64,000 nt of DNA from Pandoraea vervacti (lineage in GTDB: Bacteria > Pseudomonadota > Gammaproteobacteria > Burkholderiales > Burkholderiaceae): the NCBI RefSeq assembly GCF_000934605.2, contig NZ_CP010897.2, forward strand, positions 5,456,001-5,520,000, in the 5' to 3' direction. Shown in pieces: positions 24,693-33,568 of the stretch (position 1 is its first letter; every line of letters begins with the position of its first letter). The notes under the pieces were generated by a model that was given only the letters and a program-made list of their open reading frames with translations, was not told the DNA's origin and did not search any database. Position numbers and translations under genes: made by a program.

Positions 24693-25889
24693 ATGGACGG
24701 AAAACTAAGCCCATTCAATCCCGGCGCAGGCACTGTGCCTCCGGTCCTATCCGGACGCAATGACACACGAGAGGAAGTGCGAATCTGCATCGATCGGCTT
24801 CTAAACGGACGTCACGCCAACGGGCAATTGCTCGTTGGCCTCCGAGGCGTGGGTAAGACAGTACTTCTTGAGCGGTTGCTATATGACGCTGAGCAGCAAG
24901 GCGCGATTACGGTTCATCTCGAAGCCCCGGAGGTGAAGTCGCTGCCGGCCTCCATCGCACCCGCCATACGAATCGCTTTACTACGTATAAACCAAGTTCA
25001 AATGGCGAAAGACGCGGTAGTTCGCGGACTGCGCGCACTTTCCGGCTTCGTCGCCGGACTGAGAGTCAAATATGGCGACATTGAGGTGGGTCTGGATTAC
25101 CCGCCGGAGCCGGGGCTGGCAGATTGTGGCGACCTTGAGCTTGACCTGTGCACCCTCCTTGTCGAGGCCGGACGTGCGGCGCGTTTGGCGCGCACTGCCC
25201 TCGTGATCTTCATTGACGAGTTCCAGGGGATGCCCCAGCAGCAGTTGTCGTCACTGCTTTACGCGCTTCATCGTTGTACTCAGCATCAATTGCCCATCAT
25301 GCTTGTCGCCGCTGGTTTGCCGCCGTTGATCAAGAAAGTCGGCGACGCCAAGTCTTACGCGGAACGCATGTTCGAGATTCACGACATCGGCCCGCTCGCC
25401 GACATCGATGCCCGGAACGCCATCGCAATCCCCGCCGAGCGGGAAGGCGTCCTGATTTCATCTGACGCACTGGACGAAATCGTTGCACAGACCGGTGCCT
25501 ATCCGTACTTCCTTCAGCAATGGGGGAAGCTTGCATGGAGGGCCGCCAACGAAAGCCCGATTACGTATGAGCACGTCAGACAGATATCGACTTCTGCGAT
25601 TGAGGCGCTGGACAAGAATTTCTACCGACTTCGCTTCCAACGTCTGACATTCCTGGAGCGGCGCTATCTACGTGTTATGGCAGAAATTGGGGCGGGCCCT
25701 CACGACGTGAACACCGTTGCGAAGCAGTTCGGTGAACCAGCGGAGGTCACGGAACCCATCCGGGAAGCATTGGTGGCCAAGGGCATGCTCCACGAGTCAC
25801 TGATTGGAGAAACGGAATTCAGCGTGCCGCGCTTCCATGAATTTCTGAAGCGAATCATGCCTGAGTTGACGCCAGCGGACGCGGCCTAG
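24693..25889 (+). CDS. orphan P-loop ATPase (AAA/Orc1-Cdc6-like)
   Basis: 398 residues. Walker A VGLRGVGKTVLLERL (K55), Walker B TALVIFIDEFQGM (D175, E176), sensor-like MLVAAGLPPL, then YPYFLQQWGKLAW and a C-terminal winged-helix-like part (LTFLERRYLRVMAEIGAGPH ... VTEPIREALVAKGMLHESL). The opening FNPGAGTVPPVLSGRND is typical of a widespread family of ATP-binding proteins of unknown role that often travels on mobile DNA. No flagellar function is expected. It sits between the fliK2/FlhB-C pair and an ISL3 element, with a weak Shine-Dalgarno. A defence or regulatory role is conjecture. Confidence 0.7.
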   Translation: MDGKLSPFNPGAGTVPPVLSGRNDTREEVRICIDRLLNGRHANGQLLVGLRGVGKTVLLERLLYDAEQQGAITVHLEAPEVKSLPASIAPAIRIALLRINQVQMAKDAVVRGLRALSGFVAGLRVKYGDIEVGLDYPPEPGLADCGDLELDLCTLLVEAGRAARLARTALVIFIDEFQGMPQQQLSSLLYALHRCTQHQLPIMLVAAGLPPLIKKVGDAKSYAERMFEIHDIGPLADIDARNAIAIPAEREGVLISSDALDEIVAQTGAYPYFLQQWGKLAWRAANESPITYEHVRQISTSAIEALDKNFYRLRFQRLTFLERRYLRVMAEIGAGPHDVNTVAKQFGEPAEVTEPIREALVAKGMLHESLIGETEFSVPRFHEFLKRIMPELTPADAA

Positions 25890-25929
25890 TGGATTCACGC
25901 AGCGCACCAAACACAGCAGGTACAAAAAA

Positions 25930-27232
25930 GGTTCATCGTGGAAAACCGTGGAGGTTTTCAAGGCAATTGATAATCTGACGCCAATAGAGACGGTGTTCGG
26001 AGGAGCAATTGCTAGATCGAAAAGCGCTGGAAGCCCTCGGTTGCTGGACGGGATACCGAGTTGAGCGAGTGGAGTGGCCTTCGCAGGACAGTCGGACACT
26101 GTCGTTGTATCTGAAGCCATTAAGCCGAGTGATGCTGTGCGAGCAATGCGGCAAGCGTTGCTCGCAGATCCACGAGACGACGGTGCGCCGGGTTCGGGAT
26201 CTTCCCTTGTTTGAATATCGAGTGGTGCTGCATGTGCCGCGTCGTCGGCTTTGGTGCGAGCACTGTGGTGGCCCGAGGCTGGAGAAATTGGACTGGCTCG
26301 GGCGCTACCAACGGGTCACAGCGCGCTTTGCCAAGGCCTGTGAAATTCTGCTCAAGTCGACCAATGTCCAGGCCGTTGCAGCGTTCTACGGTTTGGATTG
26401 GCATACCGTTAAAGCGATCGACAAAGCGAGTTTGCGAGCAAGCATCGCCGAGCCGGATTGGACACAGGTTCGATATTTGGCGATGGACGAATTCGCTCTG
26501 CACAAGGGCCACCGTTACGCCACGGTGGTGGTCGAGCCGCTCAGTCGGCAGGTGCTATGGATTGGGAATGGCCGTTCGCGTGAAACTGCCCGAGCCTTCT
26601 TTGACCAGCTTCCCGAGGGCGTTGCAGAGCATATCGAGGCTGTTGCCATCGATATGACAACGGCCTACGAGTTGGAAATCAAGGCGAACTGCCCGCAAGC
26701 CGAAATCGTCTACGACTTGTTCCATGTCGTTGCCAAATACGGACGCGAAGTGATCGACCGGGTCCGAGTCGATCAGGCCAACCGACTCCGAGATGACCGG
26801 CCAGCACGCAAAGTCCTCAAATCAAGCCGCTGGCTGCTCTTACGCAATCAAAAGAATCTACGGCCGGAACAGTCCGTGCACCTGAGTGAGCTGCTGCAAG
26901 CCAACCAGCCTCTGTTGTGCGTCTATTTGCTACGAGACGAACTCAAGCGACTGTGGTTCTACCGAAAGCCAGCTTGGGCGCAAAAGGCATGGGAGCAGTG
27001 GATTACTCAAGCCAACGACAGCGGTATCGCTGCGCTGAAACTATTTGCGCAGCGCCTGCAAGGCTATTGGCACGGCATCCTGGCCCGCTGCCGACACCCA
27101 CTTAACACCAGCGTCGTTGAAGGCATCAACAACACCATCAAGGTCATCAAGCGCCGGGCATACGGCTACCGTGACGAGGAATATTTCTTCCTCAAAATCC
27201 GCGCAGCTTTCCCCGGCAATCCACGATGAACC
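25930..27232 (+). mobile_element. ISL3-family insertion sequence, 1303 bp
   Basis: Inverted ends GGTTCATCGTGGA at 25930-25942 and its complement at 27220-27232. Perfect 8-bp direct repeats ACAAAAAA flank it (25922-25929 and 27233-27240), the target-duplication length of ISL3. One intact transposase gene fills it. The target is the A-tract of the fliE terminator. Confidence 0.93.
26009..27229 (+). CDS. ISL3-family transposase
   Basis: 406 residues. N-terminal zinc-binding cysteines (C44, C47, C83, C86: CEQCGKRC, CEHCGG) and a DDE_Tnp_ISL3 catalytic domain with YLAMDEFALHKGHRYATVV (D160), AVAIDMTTAYE and the C-terminal EGINNTIKVIKRRAYGYRD. TTG start at 26009 with GGAGGAG a few bases upstream. 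Uninterrupted, hence potentially active. It reads toward fliE's terminator, and its stop lies inside the right inverted repeat. Confidence 0.93.
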   Translation: MLDRKALEALGCWTGYRVERVEWPSQDSRTLSLYLKPLSRVMLCEQCGKRCSQIHETTVRRVRDLPLFEYRVVLHVPRRRLWCEHCGGPRLEKLDWLGRYQRVTARFAKACEILLKSTNVQAVAAFYGLDWHTVKAIDKASLRASIAEPDWTQVRYLAMDEFALHKGHRYATVVVEPLSRQVLWIGNGRSRETARAFFDQLPEGVAEHIEAVAIDMTTAYELEIKANCPQAEIVYDLFHVVAKYGREVIDRVRVDQANRLRDDRPARKVLKSSRWLLLRNQKNLRPEQSVHLSELLQANQPLLCVYLLRDELKRLWFYRKPAWAQKAWEQWITQANDSGIAALKLFAQRLQGYWHGILARCRHPLNTSVVEGINNTIKVIKRRAYGYRDEEYFFLKIRAAFPGNPR

Positions 27233-27234
27233 AC

Positions 27235-27262
27235 AAAAAAGCCCCGTCGTCGGACGGGGCTT
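27235..27262 (-). terminator. intrinsic terminator of fliE
   Basis: On the minus strand: GCCCCGTC, loop CGAC, GACGGGGC, then six T. The ISL3 element is inserted right at the end of the T-run, leaving the terminator working. Confidence 0.85.
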
Positions 27263-27298
27263 CTCGCAGAACCGATGCAGTCGACGAACGACTCGGCA

Positions 27299-27634
27299 TC
27301 AGACCTGCATATTCATCACGGTGGTGTAGGCCGAAACGAGCTTGTTGCGCACCTGAACACTCATCTGGAAGCCGATGTTGGCTTTCTGCAGGTCGACCAT
27401 GACATCGTTGAGCGCCACTCCCGGCTCGCCCATTTCGAACGCGCGGGCCTGTGCTTCCGCACCGTTTTGCGACGCCGATACACGCTTGAGCGACGCTTCG
27501 AGTTCGGCGGCGAACCCGCCTGTCTTCGACATGGCGCCCGCGCCGGCACTGGTCGTGCCAATGATCGAGCCCGCCGCCTGCGCCGCAACGCCGCCCAGCT
27601 TTTGCAGTACCGATTCGATTCCCGGAATGGCCAT
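27299..27634 (-). CDS. fliE: flagellar hook-basal body protein FliE
   Basis: 111 residues; FliE joins the MS-ring to the proximal rod. The conserved C-terminal part is present: ALNDVMVDLQKANIGFQMSV QVRNKLV. The N-terminus begins MAIPGIESVLQKLGG. It is transcribed away from fliF, so it forms its own unit ending at the terminator by the ISL3 element. AAGGA lies before ATG 27634; an upstream in-frame start is unlikely. Confidence 0.95.
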   Translation of the reverse strand: MAIPGIESVLQKLGGVAAQAAGSIIGTTSAGAGAMSKTGGFAAELEASLKRVSASQNGAEAQARAFEMGEPGVALNDVMVDLQKANIGFQMSVQVRNKLVSAYTTVMNMQV

Positions 27635-27983
27635 GATGCTTGTCCTTGCTCGTGTCGATGACGCCACCGGCCCCCTATGCATTCGCACGAGGCACGCCGG
27701 TTTGCCTTTTATCAGTCACGTCGGAGCTTACCACCGCCTGACAAGCCCTCAATAGCCTAATTAACGGTAAAAGACCCGCCTAATCCTCGAAACGATTCCA
27801 CATTCGCCAACGAATAATCAGGACCATCGGCATCGTGCGCACCATGACCGAGTGTCTTACCAATCCTTAATACCCCAAGGATGCGCGCACGACGCCACGC
27901 GTATCCGGAGAATTCTGTCGCATGTTAGTGAGCACTTCCACCGCGATGACCGTCATGTCAATGCCTCTGGCGTGGAGCCGCGC
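27635..27983. other. divergent fliE-fliF regulatory region
   Basis: About 350 bases. Both promoters must lie here. Two direct copies of GCCTAAT (27754 and 27777) are 23 bases apart, about two helical turns, and CAATAGCC overlaps the first; these could bind a flagellar activator. An in-frame extension of fliF covers part of this region but looks non-coding. Confidence 0.5.
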
Positions 27984-29675
27984 ATGAATGCCGCCACCCA
28001 GACGGCTGACGTCGCCGCCAAGCCGCCCCTGCTCGCGCAGTTGCGCTCCCGCGAGCGCCTGCCATTGCTCATTGGCGGCGCGGCCATCGTCGCATTGCTG
28101 ATCGCCGTCTTCCTGTGGAGCCGCGCCCCCGATTACAAGGTGCTGTACAGCAACCTGGGCGATCGCGATGGTGGCGCCATCATCACCTCGCTCCAGCAGA
28201 TGAACGTGCCGTACAAGTTCGCCGAGGGCGGCGGCGCCATTCTGGTGCCCGCCGAACAGGTGCACGACGTGCGTCTGCGTCTGGCGTCCCAAGGCCTGCC
28301 CAAGGGCGGTCTGGTCGGCTTCGAACTGATGGACAACCAGAAGTTCGGCATCAGCCAGTTCGCCGAACAGGTCAACTACCAGCGCGCCCTCGAAGGGGAA
28401 CTCGCGCGCTCGGTCGAATCGCTCTCCGCCGTGCAGGCCGCACGCGTGCATCTGGCCATTCCGAAGCCCTCGGTGTTCGTGCGCGAACAGCAAAAGCCGA
28501 GCGCCTCGGTGCTCGTCACGCTCTATCCGGGCCGCGTGCTCGATGACGCACAGGTCAGCGCCATCGTGCATATGGTCGCGTCGAGCGTGCCGGAGCTGCC
28601 GGTCAAGAACGTGACCGTCCTCGATCAGAACGGCAATCTGCTCTCCGCCCAAAGCGGCAATGCCCTGGGGCTCGACGCCAGCCAGCTCAAATACGTTCGC
28701 GAGCTCGAACAGTCGTACGCACGCCGCATCGAAGCGATCCTGAATCCGATCGTCGGCCCCGGTAACGTGCACGCGCAGGTGACGGCCGACGTGGATTTCA
28801 ACCAGGTCGAACAGACCTCGGAGAACTACAAGCCGAACGCGGGCGAGCAGGCGGTGCGCAGCCAGCAAAGCAGCGAAGCGTCGCAGATCGGCGCCAACGC
28901 CGCAGGCGGCGTGCCGGGCGCGCTGTCGAACCAGCCGCCGGGACAGGCCACCGCGCCGATCACGCAGCAGCAGCAGTTCGCCCAGCAAGGCGCCGCGACG
29001 CCGGGGGCGGCGAGCGCACCGCAAGGTCCGCGCAGCGATCGCAAGGACGCCACGGTCAACTACGAAGTCGATCGCACGATCCGCCACGTGCAGCAAGCCA
29101 CCGGTGGCCTCAAGCGCCTGTCGGCAGCCATTGTCGTGAACTATCGTCCTGGCACCGACGCGAAGGGCAAGCCCGCCATGGTGGCGCTCACGCAGGCGCA
29201 ACTCGACCAGATTCAGAACCTGTCCAAGGAAGCCATCGGCTTCTCCGGGCAGCGCGGCGACACGATCAACATCGTCAACAGCGCGTTCACAGTCGAAACC
29301 GATCCGGAAGCCAACCTGCCGTGGTGGCGTCAGCGTCAGAACATCGAACTGGCCAAGCAAGTCGGCAAGTGGGCGCTTATCGGCCTGATCGGTCTGTATC
29401 TGTGGTTCGGTGTGATTCGTCCGGCCATTCGCAAGCACCTGACACCGCCCCCGCCGGCCGAACCGTCGCTGGCGAGTGCAGGGGGCGCTGCCGGCGCCGC
29501 CGCAGGTACCGAGGGCGCCGAAGGCGAAGATGCCGACGGCGAAGCCGGCAAGCGAGGCGAACTGAGCGCCTACGAACGTAATTTGCAGTACGCACGCCAA
29601 GTGGCGCGACAGGATCCGAAGATCGTGGCAACGGTAGTCAAAGCATGGGTGGGTGGTGGCGATGAGCGCGGCTGA
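27984..29675 (+). CDS. fliF: flagellar MS-ring protein FliF
   Basis: 563 residues. TM1 about 30-48 (LPLLIGGAAIVALLIAVFLW), ring-building motifs (VLYSNLGDRDGGAIITSLQQ; ALEGELARSVESLSAVQAAR; VHLAIPKPSVFVREQQ), a low-complexity Gln/Ala loop near 300-350, TM2 (VGKWALIGLIGLYLWFGVIR) and a C-terminal tail that binds FliG (VARQDPKIVATVVKAWVG). It is the inner-membrane platform for the switch and export gate. ATG 27984 has GGAG 6 bases upstream. It heads the fliFGHIJKLMNOPQR operon and overlaps fliG by 14 bases. Confidence 0.97.
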   Translation: MNAATQTADVAAKPPLLAQLRSRERLPLLIGGAAIVALLIAVFLWSRAPDYKVLYSNLGDRDGGAIITSLQQMNVPYKFAEGGGAILVPAEQVHDVRLRLASQGLPKGGLVGFELMDNQKFGISQFAEQVNYQRALEGELARSVESLSAVQAARVHLAIPKPSVFVREQQKPSASVLVTLYPGRVLDDAQVSAIVHMVASSVPELPVKNVTVLDQNGNLLSAQSGNALGLDASQLKYVRELEQSYARRIEAILNPIVGPGNVHAQVTADVDFNQVEQTSENYKPNAGEQAVRSQQSSEASQIGANAAGGVPGALSNQPPGQATAPITQQQQFAQQGAATPGAASAPQGPRSDRKDATVNYEVDRTIRHVQQATGGLKRLSAAIVVNYRPGTDAKGKPAMVALTQAQLDQIQNLSKEAIGFSGQRGDTINIVNSAFTVETDPEANLPWWRQRQNIELAKQVGKWALIGLIGLYLWFGVIRPAIRKHLTPPPPAEPSLASAGGAAGAAAGTEGAEGEDADGEAGKRGELSAYERNLQYARQVARQDPKIVATVVKAWVGGGDERG

Positions 29676-30660
29676 GGGACTCCAACGCAGCGCCATCCTC
29701 CTGATGTCGCTGGGCGAAGACGAAGCGGCCGAGGTCTTCAAGTACCTCGCGCCACGCGAAGTGCAGAAGCTCGGCGCGGCCATGGCCTCGCTGCGGCAAG
29801 TCACGCGCGACCAGATCGCCGACGTGCTGCAGGACTTCGTGCTCGAAGCCGAACAGCACTCGGCGCTCTCGCTCGATTCGTCCGAATACATCCGCTCGGT
29901 ACTCAACAAGGCGCTGGGCAACGACAAGGCCGCCGGCCTGATCGAGCGCATTCTGCAGGGCGGCGACACCAGCGGCATCGAGGGCCTGAAGTGGATGGAT
30001 TCCACGGCCGTCGCCGAACTGATTCGCCACGAACACCCGCAGATCATTGCGACGATCCTCGTGCACCTCGACCGCGATCAGGCGTCGGAAGTGCTCGCGC
30101 TCTTCACCGAACGTCTGCGTAACGACGTGGTGTTGCGTATCGCCACGCTCGACGGCATTCAGCCCGCCGCGCTTCGCGAATTGAACGACGTGCTGACCAA
30201 GCTCCTCTCGGGCAGCGAGAACATCAAGCGCAGCCCGATGGGCGGCGTGCGCACGGCGGCGGAAATTCTCAATTATCTGGGCGGCGTGCACGAAGAATCG
30301 GTCATCGAAGCCGTGCGCAATTACGACTCGGACCTCGCGGCGAAAATCGTCGAAGAAATGTTCGTGTTCGAGAACCTGCTCGACGTGGAAGACCGCAGCA
30401 TCCAGGTGTTGCTCAAGGAAATCGAGTCCGAGTCGCTCATCATCGCGCTCAAGGGCGCCCCCTCCGAACTGCGCGAAAAGTTCTTCAAGAACATGTCGGC
30501 CCGCGCGGCCGAACTGTTGCGCGAAGACCTGGAGTCGCGCGGCCCGGTACGTGTCTCGGAAGTGGAAGCCGAACAGAAGAAGGTGCTGCAAGTGGTGCGG
30601 CGCCTGGCCGATCAGGGCGCCATCATGATCGGCGGCCGCGGCGACGACGCGTACGTGTAA
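29662..30660 (+). CDS. fliG: flagellar motor switch protein FliG
   Basis: 332 residues with the three FliG domains: FliF-binding N-domain (LQRSAILLMSLGEDEAAEVF), middle EHPQIIATILVHLDRDQASE, and C-domain with the torque helix (MFVFENLLDVEDRSIQVLLK). It converts stator ion flow into rotation and sets direction with FliM/FliN. ATG 29662 lies inside the end of fliF, showing tight coupling. Confidence 0.97.
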   Translation: MSAAEGLQRSAILLMSLGEDEAAEVFKYLAPREVQKLGAAMASLRQVTRDQIADVLQDFVLEAEQHSALSLDSSEYIRSVLNKALGNDKAAGLIERILQGGDTSGIEGLKWMDSTAVAELIRHEHPQIIATILVHLDRDQASEVLALFTERLRNDVVLRIATLDGIQPAALRELNDVLTKLLSGSENIKRSPMGGVRTAAEILNYLGGVHEESVIEAVRNYDSDLAAKIVEEMFVFENLLDVEDRSIQVLLKEIESESLIIALKGAPSELREKFFKNMSARAAELLREDLESRGPVRVSEVEAEQKKVLQVVRRLADQGAIMIGGRGDDAYV

Positions 30661-30679
30661 CGAAACGGGGCCCGCGCGC

Positions 30680-31339
30680 ATGTCGACCATCATTCCGAAA
30701 GAACGCCTCTCCGCCTGGCAACGCTGGGAGATGGCGTCGTTCGATCCGCCGCCGCCCCCGCCACCGCCGGAACCTGCACCGCCCAACCCGCTCGACGATC
30801 CCGCGCTGGTGCAGCAGATCGCCAAATGGCGCGAAGAAGCGCGCGCCGAAGGGCATGCACAAGGCTACGCTGCCGGACATGCCGAAGGTTATGCCGCCGG
30901 TCAGGCCGCCGGAAAACACGAAGTCGATACGCGCGCTGCGCAACTCGCCGACATCGCACATGGTTTCGGCGACGCGGTGAACGCCATCGACCGCGAGGTC
31001 GCCGAACCGCTGCTCGGCCTCGCGCTCGACATCGCACGTCAGGCCTTGCACCAGACGCTCTCGATCCACCCGGAAACGCTGCTGCCGATCGTGCGCGACC
31101 TGCTGACCAACGATCCGCTCACGGGCTCCCCGCGCCTGCTGCTCAATCCGGAAGACGTCGAACTCGTCGAGTCCCATGTCGGTGCGGAGTTACGCGCCGC
31201 TGGCTGGACCGTGCGTGCCGACCCGTCGATCGGGCGCGGCGGGTGCAAGGCCGAAGCCGCCAGCGGCGAAGTCGACGCCACCGTCGCCACCCGCTGGCAG
31301 CGCGTGATGGCCGCCCTCGGCAAGGATCTGCCGTGGTGA
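30680..31339 (+). CDS. fliH: flagellar assembly protein FliH
   Basis: 219 residues. A proline run (eight in a row) near residue 25, a Gly-rich helix repeat GHAQGYAAGHAEGYAAGQAA typical of FliH GxxxG motifs, and a C-terminal V/A-ATPase E-subunit-like domain (DPSIGRGGCKAEAASGEVDA). FliH regulates the FliI ATPase and docks it to the export gate. Its stop TGA overlaps the fliI GTG. Confidence 0.93.
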   Translation: MSTIIPKERLSAWQRWEMASFDPPPPPPPPEPAPPNPLDDPALVQQIAKWREEARAEGHAQGYAAGHAEGYAAGQAAGKHEVDTRAAQLADIAHGFGDAVNAIDREVAEPLLGLALDIARQALHQTLSIHPETLLPIVRDLLTNDPLTGSPRLLLNPEDVELVESHVGAELRAAGWTVRADPSIGRGGCKAEAASGEVDATVATRWQRVMAALGKDLPW

Positions 31340-33084
31340 ACGCCGAACTCACTCCCCTCACCGCACATGCGCCGGTGCTGCACAGCACCGAGAACACGCA
31401 TGCGCCGGCAGCGCCGGCCACACCGGCGCCGGCCAACGACGGCACCACGCCTTCGGTGCGGCTGTGGGATGAGATCGACACGAACGCGCACACGGCGCAG
31501 GCCGGGGCGTTGCAGCCCGACGATCATGACGATCAAGACGAAGCGCCCGTTGCCTCCGGCGACGACGACGCGGCCCGTCAAACGCAGCATGCCAACGGCG
31601 GTGACGGAGGCAACGAAGGCGCCGAAAGCGCTGCCAGCGCGCCCAAGCCCACCGGCCACGCCGCGCACAATGCACTGAATGCGCGCGAAATTTCGCGTGA
31701 CGCGCATCTGCGCCGTTGGCAGAACACGCTGCGCGAGCGCATTGCGCACGTGCATGCCGTCGAACCAACGCGCCGCTGCGGTCGTCTCACGCGCGCGGCC
31801 GGTCTGGTCCTCGAAGCCGTGGGCCTGCGTTTGCCGGTCGGCGCCGGTTGCCTGATCGAATTACCCGTGCATGACGCGTCGCGCGAACCCGCTACCGCGG
31901 AAGCCGAAGTCGTCGGCTTCGGGGGCGACCGCCTGTTCCTCATGCCGCAGACCGAGGTGGCGGGCCTGCTGCCCGGCGCACGCGTGTTTCCGATGGAACC
32001 TGCGGCCGACGGCCCGCTGCCGTCGCAACGTCACAATGGCAAGCGCCTGCCCGTGGGCGAAGCGCTGCTCGGCCGTGTGGTGGACGCCGCCGGTCGCCCG
32101 CTGGACGACTTCGGCCCGCTCGGCATGACCGACAGCGCCTCGCTCGCCTCGGTGCCGATCAACCCGCTGGGTCGCGCACCGATCGAATCCGTACTCGACG
32201 TCGGTGTGCGCGCCATCAACTCGCTGCTCACCGTGGGACGCGGCCAGCGCATGGGTCTGTTCGCCGGCTCCGGCGTGGGCAAGAGCGTGCTGCTCGGCAT
32301 GATGGCCCGCTTCACGCAAGCCGAAGTCATCGTCGTCGGGCTGATCGGCGAGCGTGGCCGCGAAGTGAAGGACTTCATCGAGAACATTCTCGGGCCGGAC
32401 GGTCTGGCGCGCTCCGTCGTCGTGGCGGCGCCGGCCGACGTCTCGCCACTGCTGCGCCTGCAAGGCGCGGCCTACGCCACCACGCTCGCCGAGTACTTTC
32501 GCGATCAGGGCAAGGACGTGCTGCTGATCATGGATTCGCTCACGCGCTACGCCATGGCACAACGCGAAATCGCGCTGGCCATCGGCGAGCCGCCTGCCAC
32601 GAAGGGCTATCCGCCGTCGGTGTTTGCCAAGCTCCCGGCGCTCGTCGAGCGCGCCGGCAACGGCCCGGACGGCGGCGGCTCGATCACGGCGTTCTACACC
32701 GTGCTCACGGAAGGCGACGACCAGCAGGACCCCATTGCCGACTCGGCACGCGCCATTCTCGACGGCCACATCGTGCTCTCGCGTCAGCTCGCCGAGTCGG
32801 GTCACTACCCCGCCATCGACATCGAGCAATCGATCAGCCGTGCGATGGCCGCGCTCATCGACGACGGCCAGTTCGATACGGTGCGCCGCTTCAAGCAAAT
32901 GCTCTCCCGATACCAGCGCAATCGCGACCTCATCAATGTGGGCGCGTACGCCCCGGGCAGCGACCCGATGCTCGATCAGGCGATCGAGCTCTATCCCCGT
33001 CTCGAAGCGTTCCTGCAGCAGGGCATGCGCGAGCGGGCCAGTTATCCGGACGCCGTGCAGCAGTTGCGCGGGCTGTTCCACTAA
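31336..33084 (+). CDS. fliI: flagellum-specific ATP synthase FliI
   Basis: 582 residues. Residues 1-120 are an Ala/His/Asp-rich extension with no ATPase similarity; the rest is a standard FliI: LTRAAGLVLEAVGLRLPVGA, Walker A GSGVGKS (K316), IGERGREVKDF, Walker B LLIMDSLTRYAMAQREIALA, and the C-terminal domain. It energises unloading of export substrates at FlhA. GTG 31336 overlaps the fliH stop. No in-frame ATG precedes the ATPase core, so the extension is probably real. GTG 31333 is equally possible. Confidence 0.95.
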   Translation: MNAELTPLTAHAPVLHSTENTHAPAAPATPAPANDGTTPSVRLWDEIDTNAHTAQAGALQPDDHDDQDEAPVASGDDDAARQTQHANGGDGGNEGAESAASAPKPTGHAAHNALNAREISRDAHLRRWQNTLRERIAHVHAVEPTRRCGRLTRAAGLVLEAVGLRLPVGAGCLIELPVHDASREPATAEAEVVGFGGDRLFLMPQTEVAGLLPGARVFPMEPAADGPLPSQRHNGKRLPVGEALLGRVVDAAGRPLDDFGPLGMTDSASLASVPINPLGRAPIESVLDVGVRAINSLLTVGRGQRMGLFAGSGVGKSVLLGMMARFTQAEVIVVGLIGERGREVKDFIENILGPDGLARSVVVAAPADVSPLLRLQGAAYATTLAEYFRDQGKDVLLIMDSLTRYAMAQREIALAIGEPPATKGYPPSVFAKLPALVERAGNGPDGGGSITAFYTVLTEGDDQQDPIADSARAILDGHIVLSRQLAESGHYPAIDIEQSISRAMAALIDDGQFDTVRRFKQMLSRYQRNRDLINVGAYAPGSDPMLDQAIELYPRLEAFLQQGMRERASYPDAVQQLRGLFH

Positions 33085-33096
33085 CCGGAGGCGGCC

Positions 33097-33549
33097 ATGA
33101 ATTCCACCCTGCCCCTCAAGTTGCTCATCGAACTCGCGCAAAAGGACGTGGACGAAGCCGCGCGCCTGCTTGGCGAGCGTCAGACGCAACGCGCCGAAGT
33201 CGAGCGTCAGCTCGAAGCGCTGCGCCAGTATCGCCACGAGTACCGCACGCGCATGCAGACGGCGACGGTTCAGGGCATGGCAGGGTGCGACTGGCGCAAC
33301 TTCCAGCAATTCATCGATACGCTCGACACTGCCATCGGACAGCAGGCCATGCTGCTCCAGCAAGCGGAAGAGCGCCTGGCGGCCGCGCGCCGCGAATGGC
33401 AGGCCCAGCAGCGCCGCCTGAACTCCTTCGGCACGCTCGCCTCGCGCGACGCCGCTCGCACCGCCGTGCGCGTCGCACGTCGCGAGCAGAAGGAAAACGA
33501 CGAGTACGCCGCGCGCAGTCTGCGCCGTCGTGCCGAGTCCCCGATTTAA
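33097..33549 (+). CDS. fliJ: flagellar export protein FliJ
   Basis: 150 residues, almost entirely a coiled coil (LLIELAQKDVDEAARLLGER, TLDTAIGQQAMLLQQAEERL). FliJ is the central stalk of the FliI hexamer and an escort for chaperones. CCGGAGG precedes the ATG, 12 bases after fliI. Confidence 0.93.
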   Translation: MNSTLPLKLLIELAQKDVDEAARLLGERQTQRAEVERQLEALRQYRHEYRTRMQTATVQGMAGCDWRNFQQFIDTLDTAIGQQAMLLQQAEERLAAARREWQAQQRRLNSFGTLASRDAARTAVRVARREQKENDEYAARSLRRRAESPI

Positions 33550-33568
33550 AGGAATAGGTGAGCCCACT

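Noticed and set aside
27867..30047. Long minus-strand open frame opposite fliF and fliG
   Set aside because: Low-information Arg/Leu/His-rich translation; the plus-strand genes explain the region.
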